NCBI RefSeq assembly: GCF_900215465.1
Contig: NZ_OBEH01000004.1
Location: forward strand, 238,257 to 302,256
Source: Flagellimonas pacifica
GTDB lineage: Bacteria; Bacteroidota; Bacteroidia; Flavobacteriales; Flavobacteriaceae
DNA: 64,000 bases
Direction: 5' to 3'
The notes under the pieces: model-generated
The model's database searches: none
Told to the model about the DNA's origin: nothing
Seen by the model: the letters and a program-made list of their open reading frames with translations, nothing else
In this document: in pieces, positions 9,618 to 17,558 of the stretch
Numbering within the stretch: position 1 is the stretch's first letter
Layout: each line of letters starts with the position of its first letter
Made by a program: the position numbers and the translations under genes

Positions 9618-9655
9618 TAAACGTACCATGGTACGTTTAGCCAATTGTTACAGGC
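9618..9655 (+). promoter_or_regulatory. Candidate primary insertion site (attI-like) with palindrome
   Basis: A perfect 22-nt palindrome (9618-9639, centred on CCATGG) is followed 7 nt later by GTTACAGGC (9647-9655), the first cassette's start word. It lies directly between the recombinase stop and the first cassette, where attI lies in integrons. Function is inferred from position. Confidence 0.5.
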
Positions 9656-9676
9656 AATTTAAAAATCACTATATAG

Positions 9677-10561
9677 ATGAAAAAATATCAAACAATATTT
9701 TTTGTATTTGCAATCGTTCCATTTCTAATTTCTGGAATAATTAGGCACGACCGAGAAAAAGCGGAATATCTTGAATTAGCTAATAAAAAACAGTTTGACT
9801 GTGTTGGGCAAATTCAAACAAATCGAGAACTGACTGGTTCAGCTATCTTGATTAATAAAAATCACATTTTGACTGCTGCTCACAATCTAATTGAAAATGA
9901 TATTCAAGTCGATACCATAGACAATAACGGTATGATATTTTACGCAAATGTTCCAATTAATCATAGGATTGTAAATATTGACAGCGTAAAATTCTGTATA
10001 AATGAGATAGAATATCCCATTTCTAAAATTATAATTCATCCAAACTATTTAAAAGACTTTGACGCAGGCGAACATGATATTGCAATAATTAGACTCGAAA
10101 ATCCAATTTCAGATATAAAACCTGCAAAAATAAATGACCAAAAAAATGAACTGAATTCAAAAGTAGTCGGTGTAGGTTACGGTGGTTTTGGAATTGGAAA
10201 CAAAGATGGGCTTACATTTGCAAACGAGAAAATTGCTGGGCAAAACGTTGTGGATTCGATTGGTGGGCAAAAAATAAACGGACTTTACAACTTTCTTTAT
10301 TGTGATTTTGACCAACCAAATACTTCAGATTCAAATAAAATGGGAAGTCCAGAACCTTTGGATTTGGAATATTTGTGCGGTGCTGGAGATAGTGGTGGCG
10401 GACTTTTTAAAAAATCAGGTCAAAATTGGGCTTTGGTCGGAATTTGTAAGGGTTCTGAATTTGACCACCGCCAATTCCAAAAAACAAAACATTATGGGCA
10501 AATAATGCGATGGACAAGGGTTTTACCCTACAAGGAATGGATAAATAAAAACTGCCTGTAA
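9677..10561 (+). CDS. Trypsin-like S1 serine protease (cassette 1)
   Basis: 294 residues. An N-terminal hydrophobic segment (5-21) suggests export or anchoring. The catalytic triad of chymotrypsin-like proteases is visible: His69 in LTAAHNL, Asp134 in GEHDIAIIRL and Ser239 in GAGDSGGGLF. The substrate is unknown. The stop codon TAA lies inside the cassette end word GCCTGTAAC, so the gene fills the cassette exactly. The sequence is AT-richer than the core genes, in keeping with transfer. Confidence 0.88.
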   Translation: MKKYQTIFFVFAIVPFLISGIIRHDREKAEYLELANKKQFDCVGQIQTNRELTGSAILINKNHILTAAHNLIENDIQVDTIDNNGMIFYANVPINHRIVNIDSVKFCINEIEYPISKIIIHPNYLKDFDAGEHDIAIIRLENPISDIKPAKINDQKNELNSKVVGVGYGGFGIGNKDGLTFANEKIAGQNVVDSIGGQKINGLYNFLYCDFDQPNTSDSNKMGSPEPLDLEYLCGAGDSGGGLFKKSGQNWALVGICKGSEFDHRQFQKTKHYGQIMRWTRVLPYKEWINKNCL

Positions 10562-10755
10562 CACGGTGTATAAAACATAGCTAATAAGTGGTAACCTGAA
10601 AGGTTTATACTTGTTTGTAAAAACCGCCAAATTTTTAAATTTGGCTTTTAAAATAGAAAAATTAAAAACAAAATATAAAAATTCGGCTCTGTGTTAATCC
10701 GAAAAGTTAGTGTCTTTTTACACGCTACGTTTCATACACAAGACCGTTAGCGAAC
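10554..10755 (+). repeat. attC-like site 1 (long class)
   Basis: R'' GCCTGTAAC, then arm GTGTATAAAACATAGC, facing a right arm whose reverse complement is GTGTATGAAACGTAGC, then R' GTTAGCGAAC. An inner inverted repeat GCCAAATTTTTA / TAAAAATTCGGC flanks an A-rich spacer. 202 bp. Confidence 0.8.
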
Positions 10756-10766
10756 AGTTGAAAAAA

Positions 10767-10967
10767 ATGAACTCAACAAAACGAGGACGGACTCCTACTC
10801 TACTTTCCGCAGGACTTATCACTCGCACGCAATCAGAGCGCAGATGGACTTCCAACTCGGACGCAACATACCGGATTTCGTACTTGCCCATTTGGGGTCG
10901 TAAGTCTCTCGAAAAAATTACGGCCTTTCTCAAACTCCGGTCGGAAAAAATTAAAACCGTTCGCTAA
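10767..10967 (+). CDS. Possible 66-residue basic protein of cassette 2
   Basis: An open frame from the ATG 12 bp after the cassette start word to a TAA inside the end word GTTCGCTAAC. The product is very basic (many Arg, Lys, Ser, Thr) with no recognisable domain. The nucleotide segment 10812-10851 is 35/40 identical to 15498-15537 in cassette 7, where the frame is not preserved. The conserved entity may therefore be the DNA or RNA rather than a protein. Treat as doubtful. Confidence 0.3.
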   Translation: MNSTKRGRTPTLLSAGLITRTQSERRWTSNSDATYRISYLPIWGRKSLEKITAFLKLRSEKIKTVR

Positions 10968-11094
10968 CAATACCTAAAGGTCATTGCTTGCGGATTTCCT
11001 AGCGGAAATCCTGCGCAAAAAGCTAACTTTGGGTTCGGCGGGACTGTCCTGCGGACAGATCACCGCAACGAACTTTAGCCGAAACGTTGTAACC
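10959..11094 (+). repeat. attC-like site 2 (short class)
   Basis: R'' GTTCGCTAAC, left arm CCTAAAGGTCATTGC, right arm reading CGGCTAAAGTTCGTTGCGG in reverse complement, R' GTTGTAACC. Two further hairpins lie in the middle (GGATTTCC/GGAAATCC and CTGTCC/GGACAG). 136 bp. Confidence 0.78.
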
Positions 11095-11115
11095 AATTAA
11101 ACCGACGAGCATAAA

Positions 11116-12264
11116 ATGAACAAATATATTTTATTGATTTTATTACTAACAACTATAAGCTGTAACAATAAATCAAAAAAAAGTAGTGAAATCAAGAAAG
11201 AGACTAGTGAAATTGATTTCTTGATTGATAGTGTTGTGACTAAAATGGTTAATGATACTTTAATAAACTCTATTTCTATTGGAATATATTACAATGGAAA
11301 AGAATATATAAATCATTTCGGTGAATTAGAAAAAGGAAAAGGAAACACACCTAATAATAAAACCATTTATGAAATAGGCTCATTGAGTAAAGTATTTACA
11401 GGTACTATTGTTGCAAATGCTGTTTTAGAAAAGAAAATAAGTGTTGACGATGAAATCAATAAATATTTGAACGAAGAATACCCTAATCTAAGTTATTTAA
11501 ATCAACCTATAAAAGTTAAACATCTATTAACGCATACTAGTGGATTTCCTAATATGCTTCCCTTCGAATTAAACCCCATATTAAGTGATTTTTTGAATTA
11601 TGACACCCCTTTAAAAATAAATAAAATATTAAAAGATTATAATAAACCCAAATTCTTTAAGGATATGCATTCTATTAAAATAGACACGATACCTGGTTTT
11701 AATTATTCTTATTCTAGTGCAGGGACAGAATTAACTGCACATATTTTAGAAGAAATTTACAAAACAAATTATGAACATTTGTTGATTAACTTCCTTTCTA
11801 AAAAGATAGGAATGAAAAATACTAAGATTACACTTAATAAATATGAAATGACAAATTTAGCAGTTGGTTATCATACAGACAATTCAACAATAACATCTGC
11901 TATGGAAAAACTGCCTTGGGGGGCTTCTGGAAACATCAAATCTACAATTACTGATATGATGAAATTTGTTAAGTATCAGTTAGCAAACAATGATATTGTT
12001 TTGGAATCACACAGACCTTTAATTCAATTTAATAAGGAATTTGGTCTATCTTATTTCTGGAATATAGACTCCTCAAATGAAAAATTAGGAAAACATTATT
12101 TCCACCACGGTGGAGTGCCAAGGTCACAGTCCTATATTTACGTCATTCCAAAATATAATCTGGGAGCTTTCATAATTACAAATCAAAGTGGAAAGAATAC
12201 AGCTCATAAAATGAAGGAAGTATTGAATCAAATATTTGATAAGATGATACTCGAAATTAAATAA
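11116..12264 (+). CDS. Serine hydrolase lipoprotein, class C beta-lactamase-like (cassette 3)
   Basis: 382 residues. The signal sequence ends in a lipobox-like TTISC with Cys16, so it is probably a lipoprotein. The penicillin-binding/beta-lactamase fold is shown by Ser89-x-x-Lys92 (GSLSK), a Tyr-Ser motif in FNYSYSSAG and a HHGG segment equivalent to the KTG box near residue 335. Proteins of this broad family hydrolyse esters, D-amino-acid peptides or beta-lactams, and the substrate cannot be told. It is the only gene between the words GTTGTAACC and GGTTACAAC. Confidence 0.85.
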   Translation: MNKYILLILLLTTISCNNKSKKSSEIKKETSEIDFLIDSVVTKMVNDTLINSISIGIYYNGKEYINHFGELEKGKGNTPNNKTIYEIGSLSKVFTGTIVANAVLEKKISVDDEINKYLNEEYPNLSYLNQPIKVKHLLTHTSGFPNMLPFELNPILSDFLNYDTPLKINKILKDYNKPKFFKDMHSIKIDTIPGFNYSYSSAGTELTAHILEEIYKTNYEHLLINFLSKKIGMKNTKITLNKYEMTNLAVGYHTDNSTITSAMEKLPWGASGNIKSTITDMMKFVKYQLANNDIVLESHRPLIQFNKEFGLSYFWNIDSSNEKLGKHYFHHGGVPRSQSYIYVIPKYNLGAFIITNQSGKNTAHKMKEVLNQIFDKMILEIK

Positions 12265-12268
12265 AACT

Positions 12269-12466
12269 GGTTACAACACTATATATAGCAAATTGGGCGA
12301 TTAGTGTTTAACCGAAAGATTGTTGTCTATTTGTTAAGTCGCCAAATCTTTTTATTTGGTATTAAATGAGAAAAATTAAAACAAAATAAAAAGATTTGGC
12401 TTGTGGCTTAACCGATAGTAATCGCTTATTTTCTGCCCAACTTGCCATATATTTAACGTTGTAATG
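12269..12466 (+). repeat. attC-like site 3 (long class)
   Basis: R'' GGTTACAAC, arm TATATAGCAAATTGGGCG against TATATGGCAAGTTGGGCA (reverse complement of the right arm), R' GTTGTAATG. The inner repeat GCCAAATCTTTTT pairs perfectly with AAAAAGATTTGGC. 198 bp. Confidence 0.82.
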
Positions 12467-12487
12467 AATTTTGACCCGTCCTGAAAT

Positions 12488-12883
12488 ATGTATACAAAAA
12501 ATCAAATGTATATGTATAAAAATGATGGATATGTGAGACGTTATAGCGAAAGCTTTAAACTCAAGATTCTCGCAGAACTTACCAAAGGAAACCATTCCAA
12601 AAGACAAATTGCATTAACTTACGGGATACAATCCAGTACAATCAATGTATGGATTAAAAAGTATGACCGTAAAGATTTAATGAACACCCGTGTGACCGTG
12701 CAAACAGACGATGAATTTACCCGTATAAAAGCCCTTCAGAAAGAGCTGAAACAGCTCAAGGACCTGCTTATCAAGAAAGACCTCGATAAGCTCGTTACAG
12801 ACTCCTACCTTGAAGTGGCCGCGGAGAATCTAGGCTACAAAGATGTCGAGGAACTAAAAAAAAACTTAAACATCAAGCCCTAA
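12488..12883 (+). CDS. IS3-family transposase OrfA (helix-turn-helix)
   Basis: 131 residues. The N-terminal half has the helix-turn-helix typical of IS3 OrfA (YSESFKLKILAEL, then KRQIALTYGIQSSTINVWIKKY). A leucine-zipper-like coiled coil follows (IKALQKELKQLKDLL). OrfA binds the element's ends. Its stop overlaps the OrfB start by one nucleotide (TAATG), and a slippery run lies 16 nt before the stop. Confidence 0.9.
   Translation: MYTKNQMYMYKNDGYVRRYSESFKLKILAELTKGNHSKRQIALTYGIQSSTINVWIKKYDRKDLMNTRVTVQTDDEFTRIKALQKELKQLKDLLIKKDLDKLVTDSYLEVAAENLGYKDVEELKKNLNIKP
12859..12865 (+). promoter_or_regulatory. Candidate -1 frameshift site for OrfAB
   Basis: A nine-A run followed by C places A-AAA-AAC in the OrfA frame. 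Slipping back by one leads into an open frame continuous with OrfB. IS3 elements commonly make the active OrfAB transposase this way. Confidence 0.6.
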
Positions 12884-13740
12884 TGAAAACAGCACCCAAA
12901 AACAGAAAGGACAGAAGCTTCACCATAGAAGCTATTTGTGATGCCTTCTCTCTTAAAAGAGATGCCTATTACAAATTCCACAAACGATTCGTTATCCGAA
13001 AACAAATAGAACACGATGTTGTTCAGCTTGTCCGGAAAAGTAGAAAGACCCTACCTAGGGAAGGTACTAGAAAACTCATGAAGTCCTTACATGAAGACTT
13101 TCAAAAGCAACACCTGAAAATAGGTAGAGACCAGCTATTCCGTATTTTAAGAGAGAACGGATTGCTCATAAGAAGAAAGAAATATTCCTCTAGAACTACC
13201 AATTCACATCACAGGTTCTATAAATATGGGAACATTATAAAAGACCTGAAAATAGACAGGCCCAATCAAGTCTGGGCTTCCGATATCACCTATATCAGAA
13301 CCGTAAAAGGATTCTGCTATCTGGCATTGATCACGGACATGTATTCAAGAAAAATAGTAGGCTTCGACCTAAGTGATAGCCTAGAACTAAAAGGTTGTGT
13401 AAGGGCTCTGGTCAAAGCTATTTACCATGCCAAGGGTACTAAGCAACTGGTTCATCACTCCGACAGGGGAATTCAATACTGTAGCAATGTATATACCCAG
13501 ATACTCAAAAGAAAGAAAATAGAAATCAGTATGACAGAAGAAAATCATTGCTATGAGAACGCAATGGCGGAAAGGGTCAACGGAATACTCAAAGATGAAT
13601 TCTATCTCGACCAAACCTTTACCAGCGTAATACACGCTAAAAAGGCCGCCAAAAATGCAATCAAGTTGTACAACAACAAAAGATTACATTTATCTTTAAA
13701 TTATCAAACACCTAATTACGTGCATCAATATGCCGCTTAA
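12883..13740 (+). CDS. IS3-family transposase OrfB (DDE integrase domain)
   Basis: 285 residues with an HTH_21-like N-terminal part and an rve-type catalytic core. The DDE residues are visible in ASDITYI, HSDRGIQY and ENAMAERVNGILKDEF. The frame is complete and nothing suggests inactivation, so the element may still be active. Confidence 0.92.
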   Translation: MKTAPKNRKDRSFTIEAICDAFSLKRDAYYKFHKRFVIRKQIEHDVVQLVRKSRKTLPREGTRKLMKSLHEDFQKQHLKIGRDQLFRILRENGLLIRRKKYSSRTTNSHHRFYKYGNIIKDLKIDRPNQVWASDITYIRTVKGFCYLALITDMYSRKIVGFDLSDSLELKGCVRALVKAIYHAKGTKQLVHHSDRGIQYCSNVYTQILKRKKIEISMTEENHCYENAMAERVNGILKDEFYLDQTFTSVIHAKKAAKNAIKLYNNKRLHLSLNYQTPNYVHQYAA

Positions 13741-13805
13741 ATTTTAATATTAATCTGTAGCCGTATTTTAGGACGTGACATTTAAAATCTAATATTTAAA
13801 GTTAA

Positions 13806-14204
13806 ATGGCAGGTACTTCTATCGCCAGAGCACTTGGAGTTCTAATTGAATCTTTTTCGGATTTCTTACAAAGACTGTTCGAGGGAAATGGACAAGTAGA
13901 ATCGAACGAGAGGGACTTGAAAAATTCACTTAAAAATCAAGCCGAATTAAAAGTAGATGATTTACTAGTTGCTCCTTGGTCAAATCTACGGCCTAAGTTG
14001 GACAAATTAGATACAAAAATATTGGACAGAGCAATTCTGTTCATTTACAATAAGGCTATTAGCACCGATTCATCAACAAGAACTAATAGTGACAAAACAA
14101 CGGATTTAAGGATTTTGGACTTAATTGAATATCTGGACATTAATCGGACGGAATTCTCACTTGACAGAAATAATATAAAAAACTCATTACAACACAACCT
14201 ATAA
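13806..14204 (+). CDS. Unknown protein of cassette 4
   Basis: 132 residues and no family recognised. It is a mostly helical, charged protein with a short hydrophobic N-terminal stretch (IARALGVLIESFSDFLQRLF). The frame runs through the cassette end word CATTACAAC and stops 11 nt later inside the left arm of the site, so recombination would change its last residues. The IS lies only 25 bp upstream and has probably replaced its native promoter. Confidence 0.6.
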   Translation: MAGTSIARALGVLIESFSDFLQRLFEGNGQVESNERDLKNSLKNQAELKVDDLLVAPWSNLRPKLDKLDTKILDRAILFIYNKAISTDSSTRTNSDKTTDLRILDLIEYLDINRTEFSLDRNNIKNSLQHNL

Positions 14205-14321
14205 TTAATTGCTTGGGATTTTCCTTCGGAAAATCTACGCATTATTACTATGTTTAGTGTACGGCGGGAAATCCTGCGGATTTCTAACGCCGCAACTAAT
14301 CATAGCCGAACCGTTCTAAAA
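14185..14321 (+). repeat. attC-like site 4 (short class)
   Basis: R'' CATTACAAC, arm CTATAATTAATTGC against CTATGATTAGTTGC, R' GTTCTAAAA. It contains the hairpins GATTTTCC/GGAAAATC and GGAAATCC/GGATTTC and is nearly identical to site 7. 137 bp. Confidence 0.8.
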
Positions 14322-14567
14322 AATGTCGAGCCAGTTAAGACAATACTGGATCGCCAATCTAACCGCAAATGGACTTGGGCACCGGTGCCTAGATCGATTC
14401 CTAAGCAATACGGAGGTTTATCGGAAAACTACTTTCCGATCAGTTCGGAGTAGAGCGCAATCGGAACGCTGACTTCCCCCTACCGGGGCGGCAATGCGCA
14501 AGCAACGCCCGCCGAACGTTCTCACAGCGCAGGCAGAACCCTGGAAAAACACTTTTTACAACAGAAC
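14313..14567 (+). other. Cassette 5: no convincing gene, mismatched ends
   Basis: It starts with GTTCTAAAA, but the end word is only ...AGAAC, so at most five bases match. The longest forward frame from an ATG at 14325 codes about 49 residues without recognisable features. The segment 14454-14480 shares CGCAATC-GAACGC with cassettes 2 and 7, and a GC-rich hairpin (CCCC-TACC-GGGG) follows. It could encode a structured RNA or be a fusion of two decayed cassettes. Confidence 0.5.
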
Positions 14568-14755
14568 CTATACGTAATGCGGACTTTTAGGCGTTCGGCG
14601 AAGGTTTGCGTATTTTTATGAGGTCGCAAAATCTTATGGATTTTGCTCTGGACAGGAAAAAATAAACCGAAACAATAAGCTTTTGCTACGGGCCGTGGCG
14701 CAACGGGAATTGCATTCCCGCTCCCCCACTACGCATAGCTCAAGCGTTAGCAAAT
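14563..14755 (+). repeat. attC-like site 5 (long class)
   Basis: R'' AGAAC, arm CTATACGTAATGCGG against CTATGCGTAGTGGGG, R' GTTAGCAAAT. Inner repeat GCAAAATCTTATGG / CAATAAGCTTTTGC around an A-rich spacer. 193 bp. Confidence 0.75.
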
Positions 14756-14762
14756 ATTTACA

Positions 14763-15281
14763 TTGAACAACTGGAAAGAATATATTGAACAGAAATTTCA
14801 ACCGCAATCGGACTTTCAAATTGAAGATGGGACGTTTGACAATGGAAATGGAATTTATAGACTCACCCATAATTTGACTGGCACAATTTTCGACTTCATT
14901 TATCCGGACGAGGATTGGAAAAAAATCGGAGATGTTCAATTTTACAATCCAAAGACAAAAGGTAATTCAGGTGAGTTTTGGGAGTCAAAATTTTCAGAAA
15001 TTGAAAAGAAAAAGTTAGATGATTTTCTTGAACCAGCTATGAAAACTGGATGGTCAAGCCAAGATTTTTATATAGCAAATAAACATTATAAATCTTATGT
15101 TTATTGGAATCAAAAATTTACAGGAGACAGATTTGATTATAATACTGGGTTTGGCTGTTTTTCTGTTCTTATTTTTCCGTATTTCTGGATTAACACTATG
15201 TTGAAAAAAAGAAGAATAATTAGCGGAATGAAGGAAGTGATAATCGAACCGACGGAAAAAACATTTGCTAACAATGCCTAA
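14763..15281 (+). CDS. Unknown protein of cassette 6
   Basis: 172 residues from a TTG start 7 nt after the cassette start word. An ATG in frame occurs only far downstream, so TTG is the best start. The sequence is rich in aromatic and acidic residues, with one hydrophobic stretch at about 131-144 (GFGCFSVLIFPYFW), and I do not recognise a family. The frame reads through the end word ATTTGCTAAC and stops in the site's left arm. It is the sole gene of the cassette. Confidence 0.6.
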   Translation: MNNWKEYIEQKFQPQSDFQIEDGTFDNGNGIYRLTHNLTGTIFDFIYPDEDWKKIGDVQFYNPKTKGNSGEFWESKFSEIEKKKLDDFLEPAMKTGWSSQDFYIANKHYKSYVYWNQKFTGDRFDYNTGFGCFSVLIFPYFWINTMLKKRRIISGMKEVIIEPTEKTFANNA

Positions 15282-15464
15282 ACGTAATGCGGGCTTTAGG
15301 TCAAAACCGAAAGGTCTGTGTATATTTATGAAGTCGCTAAATCTTTGGGATTTAGCTTTAGACAAGAAAAAATAAAACTAAACCAAAAGCTTTAGCTTCA
15401 TGCGCAGACGGAAACGAAAAGTTTCCTTGCCTCTGCACTACGCTTAGCCCAACCGTTAGCGAAC
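15263..15464 (+). repeat. attC-like site 6 (long class)
   Basis: R'' ATTTGCTAAC, arm CTAAACGTAATGCGGG against CTAAGCGTAGTGCAGA, R' GTTAGCGAAC. The inner repeat GCTAAATCTTTGGG / CCAAAAGCTTTAGC and a GGAAAC-GAAAA-GTTTCC hairpin are present. 202 bp. Confidence 0.82.
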
Positions 15465-15657
15465 ATTTAAATCAACGGATTCAAAAATTGCGCAAACGGA
15501 CTTCTCACTCGAACGCAATCTGAACGCAGACGGACTTGCCAAGCAGACGGAATAAATCGGATTTGGTATTTGTTTGCTTAGGGACGTTAGTCCGTCGGAT
15601 TTTTTGCGCTTTTTTGCCAACTACTGAGGGACAAAAAAAGAAAAACGATTCGCTAAC
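15455..15657 (+). other. Cassette 7: short non-coding cassette
   Basis: Only about 180 bp lie between start word GTTAGCGAAC and end word ATTCGCTAAC (9 of 10 paired) and no start-to-stop frame fits inside. Positions 15498-15537 match cassette 2 (10812-10851) at 35 of 40 bases. A short RNA product or a pure DNA passenger is more likely than a protein. Confidence 0.55.
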
Positions 15658-15786
15658 AAAACCTATAATTAATTACTCGGGATTTTCCTGTCGGAAAATC
15701 CGCGCATTTTTGCTATGTTTAGTGTACGGCGGGAAATCCTAACGGATTTCTGGCCGCAACTAATCATAGCCCGACCGTTAGCATAC
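15648..15786 (+). repeat. attC-like site 7 (short class)
   Basis: R'' ATTCGCTAAC, arm CTATAATTAATTAC against CTATGATTAGTTGC, R' GTTAGCATAC. The body is almost the same as site 4, including both inner hairpins. 139 bp. Confidence 0.8.
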
Positions 15787-15789
15787 ATT

Positions 15790-16554
15790 ATGAACACTAA
15801 GGAATATTTAAGTAGAATCAAGTTTTTTGGTAAAACAAAAGCTGACTTAAATACCTTAAATCAACTTCATCAAAATCATGTTTTTCACATCCCTTTTGAA
15901 AACCTAGATATTCAAAGTGGACAAAAAATACATCTGGAAAAACAAAAATTATTCAACAAAATAATCAAAGCCAAAAGAGGTGGATTTTGTTATGAACTGA
16001 ATTATTTATTTCTGTCTCTGTTAACAAATTTAGGCTTTGATGCCAAAATGATTTCTGCAAGAATATATGACAATGATAATTTAGGACCCGAATTTGACCA
16101 TATGGCAATAATCGTTAGTTTAGAAAATGAAGAATTGCTTGCGGATGTTGGATTTGGAGATTTATTTATTAAACCTTTAAAAATCAAACAAGAAATTGAA
16201 CAAATTGATGGAGGGAATATCTTTAAATTTAGTCGCTTTAATGAACAATCGTATTTACTTTCTAAGTCAGTAAATGGACTTGAATTTGAAAAAAAGTATG
16301 TCCTTGAGACCAATGAAAAAAGATTGGAGCAGTTTTTACCTCAATGTGAGTTAAAACAGCAATCGCCGGACTCATATTTTGTACAAAACAAGGTCTGTAC
16401 TATAGCAGAAAAAAACGGTCGAAAAACAATTTTCAATTCTAAGTATATTGAAAAGCAGCATGGGAATAAAACGGAATTGATAATTGAAAACAAGGAGCAA
16501 GAAAAAAATATACTGGAAAAAGAATTCGGCATTGCGGAAAATAACGTATGCTAA
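15790..16554 (+). CDS. nat: Arylamine N-acetyltransferase (cassette 8)
   Basis: 254 residues with the NAT fold signatures. The catalytic Cys67 is in RGGFCYELN, His104 in EFDHMA and Asp119 in LADVGFGD, forming the Cys-His-Asp triad. HIPFENLDI near residue 33-41 is also typical. Such enzymes transfer acetyl from acetyl-CoA to arylamines or hydrazines and can detoxify or inactivate drugs. The ATG lies 3 nt after the start word and the TAA lies inside the end word GTATGCTAAC. Confidence 0.93.
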   Translation: MNTKEYLSRIKFFGKTKADLNTLNQLHQNHVFHIPFENLDIQSGQKIHLEKQKLFNKIIKAKRGGFCYELNYLFLSLLTNLGFDAKMISARIYDNDNLGPEFDHMAIIVSLENEELLADVGFGDLFIKPLKIKQEIEQIDGGNIFKFSRFNEQSYLLSKSVNGLEFEKKYVLETNEKRLEQFLPQCELKQQSPDSYFVQNKVCTIAEKNGRKTIFNSKYIEKQHGNKTELIIENKEQEKNILEKEFGIAENNVC

Positions 16555-16806
16555 CAATGGCTATAGCAAATAGGGCGTAAAGTGTTATATTTAATGGCTT
16601 GGGCTTACTTACTAAGTCCGCCAAATCTTTTGGATTTACTCATGTGATTTCTATTTTCAATAATGAATTCGTGATAACGCTGCGCTAAGTTGGCAATTAA
16701 AAAAGAAAAAATAATTACAAAACAAAAAGCTCTGGCTAGCAGACCAGACGGAAACGAAAAGTTTCCTTGCCTGCCCTACTTGCCATAGCCGAGACCGTTA
16801 GCAAAC
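16546..16806 (+). repeat. attC-like site 8 (extended)
   Basis: R'' GTATGCTAAC, arm GGCTATAGCAAATAGGGCG against GGCTATGGCAAGTAGGGCA, R' GTTAGCAAAC. At 261 bp it is the longest site. It carries extra sequence in the centre and the same GGAAAC-GAAAA-GTTTCC hairpin as site 6. Confidence 0.82.
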
Positions 16807-16823
16807 ATTAAAAAAACAAAAGA

Positions 16824-17552
16824 ATGGAAAGATTTAAAAAAACTCTGAGTTCAAAAGTAGTTCAAAACCAAAACTTTGAGAATTCAACCCCTAAGGGGTC
16901 AGGAACTATGATTTTATGTAAAAATAATAGTCAACTGTGTAATGATTTAGGTTCCATTTTTGAAAACAATGACTCAGAAGCACTGAAAAACGCAATTGAC
17001 AAAATTAAGAAAGACATTAATTCTAAGCCTTCTCTGACAATTGAAGAAGCATCTGAAACTATTAAAGGTGAAGATGTTATTGCTGATATTTACTACGGGG
17101 ATAAATTAATTGCAGAAAATATACCTGTAAGTGAACAAAATCCTGCATTAATTTATCTTCCATATAATGGAGGTAAAATAGAAAATGACCTTATAAGGAT
17201 TACTCAAAAATCTACATCGGAAGCCGATTCTGAAAGTGAATTAATTTCTAGCAATCTAATTTTGAATAAACCAACACTTTCTCTAGTGGAACAAGATGCA
17301 TTATCTCAAATTCCAGATGACTTTGATGCTAGAAATCTTGGAGGTGCAGCGATTTGCTATGCTGCAACATTAGTCGCTTTGGCATATACTGTCATAGCTG
17401 CTTGTTCTGCTTGTAACGAAGATAATATTCCAACAGATTTAATCAGATTCAAAGATGAAGAAATTACAAACTGGGGACCTCAATTAAGTGCCAAAAAAAT
17501 TCTTGAAAAGCGAAGAGACTTATTAAATGGAAGATTAGCTGGAAGTTTTTAG
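16824..17552 (+). CDS. Candidate SdpC-like peptide-toxin precursor (cassette 9)
   Basis: 242 residues. The long polar N-terminal part has no obvious Sec signal. A strongly hydrophobic segment at 173-194 carries cysteines at 178, 194 and 197, followed by a short polar tail. This resembles the processed toxin region of sporulation-delaying protein SdpC, a hydrophobic peptide with a cysteine pair excised from a larger precursor. The call rests mainly on the two following genes, which look like SdpA and SdpB. Spacing to the next gene is 6 nt. Processing and toxicity are inferred. Confidence 0.5.
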   Translation: MERFKKTLSSKVVQNQNFENSTPKGSGTMILCKNNSQLCNDLGSIFENNDSEALKNAIDKIKKDINSKPSLTIEEASETIKGEDVIADIYYGDKLIAENIPVSEQNPALIYLPYNGGKIENDLIRITQKSTSEADSESELISSNLILNKPTLSLVEQDALSQIPDDFDARNLGGAAICYAATLVALAYTVIAACSACNEDNIPTDLIRFKDEEITNWGPQLSAKKILEKRRDLLNGRLAGSF

Positions 17553-17558
17553 AAAAAA

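Larger units (their letters stand above)
12472..13780 (+). mobile_element. IS3-family insertion sequence (IS150-like) inside cassette 4
   Basis: The left end TGACCCGTCCTGAAATATG and the right end, read in reverse complement as TGTCACGTCCTAAAATACG, form an imperfect terminal repeat (about 15 of 19 matches) with TG...CA termini. Flanking TTT on both sides fits a 3-bp target duplication. It carries OrfA and OrfB. The cassette start word (12458-12466) is left of it and the matching end word (14185-14193) is right of it, so it inserted into an existing cassette. Confidence 0.88.

Noticed and set aside
9618..9639. Palindrome after the recombinase as a transcription terminator
   Set aside because: No T-tract follows and the hairpin would have no loop; a protein or recombination site fits better.
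14250..14453. 67-codon frame across site 4 into cassette 5
   Set aside because: Its first third is the right arm of the site, and the same frame start recurs in site 7 because the sites are near identical; no coding signal.
15536..15742. 68-codon frame in cassette 7
   Set aside because: Starts at a TTG and runs through site 7; composition is that of the repeat, not of a protein.
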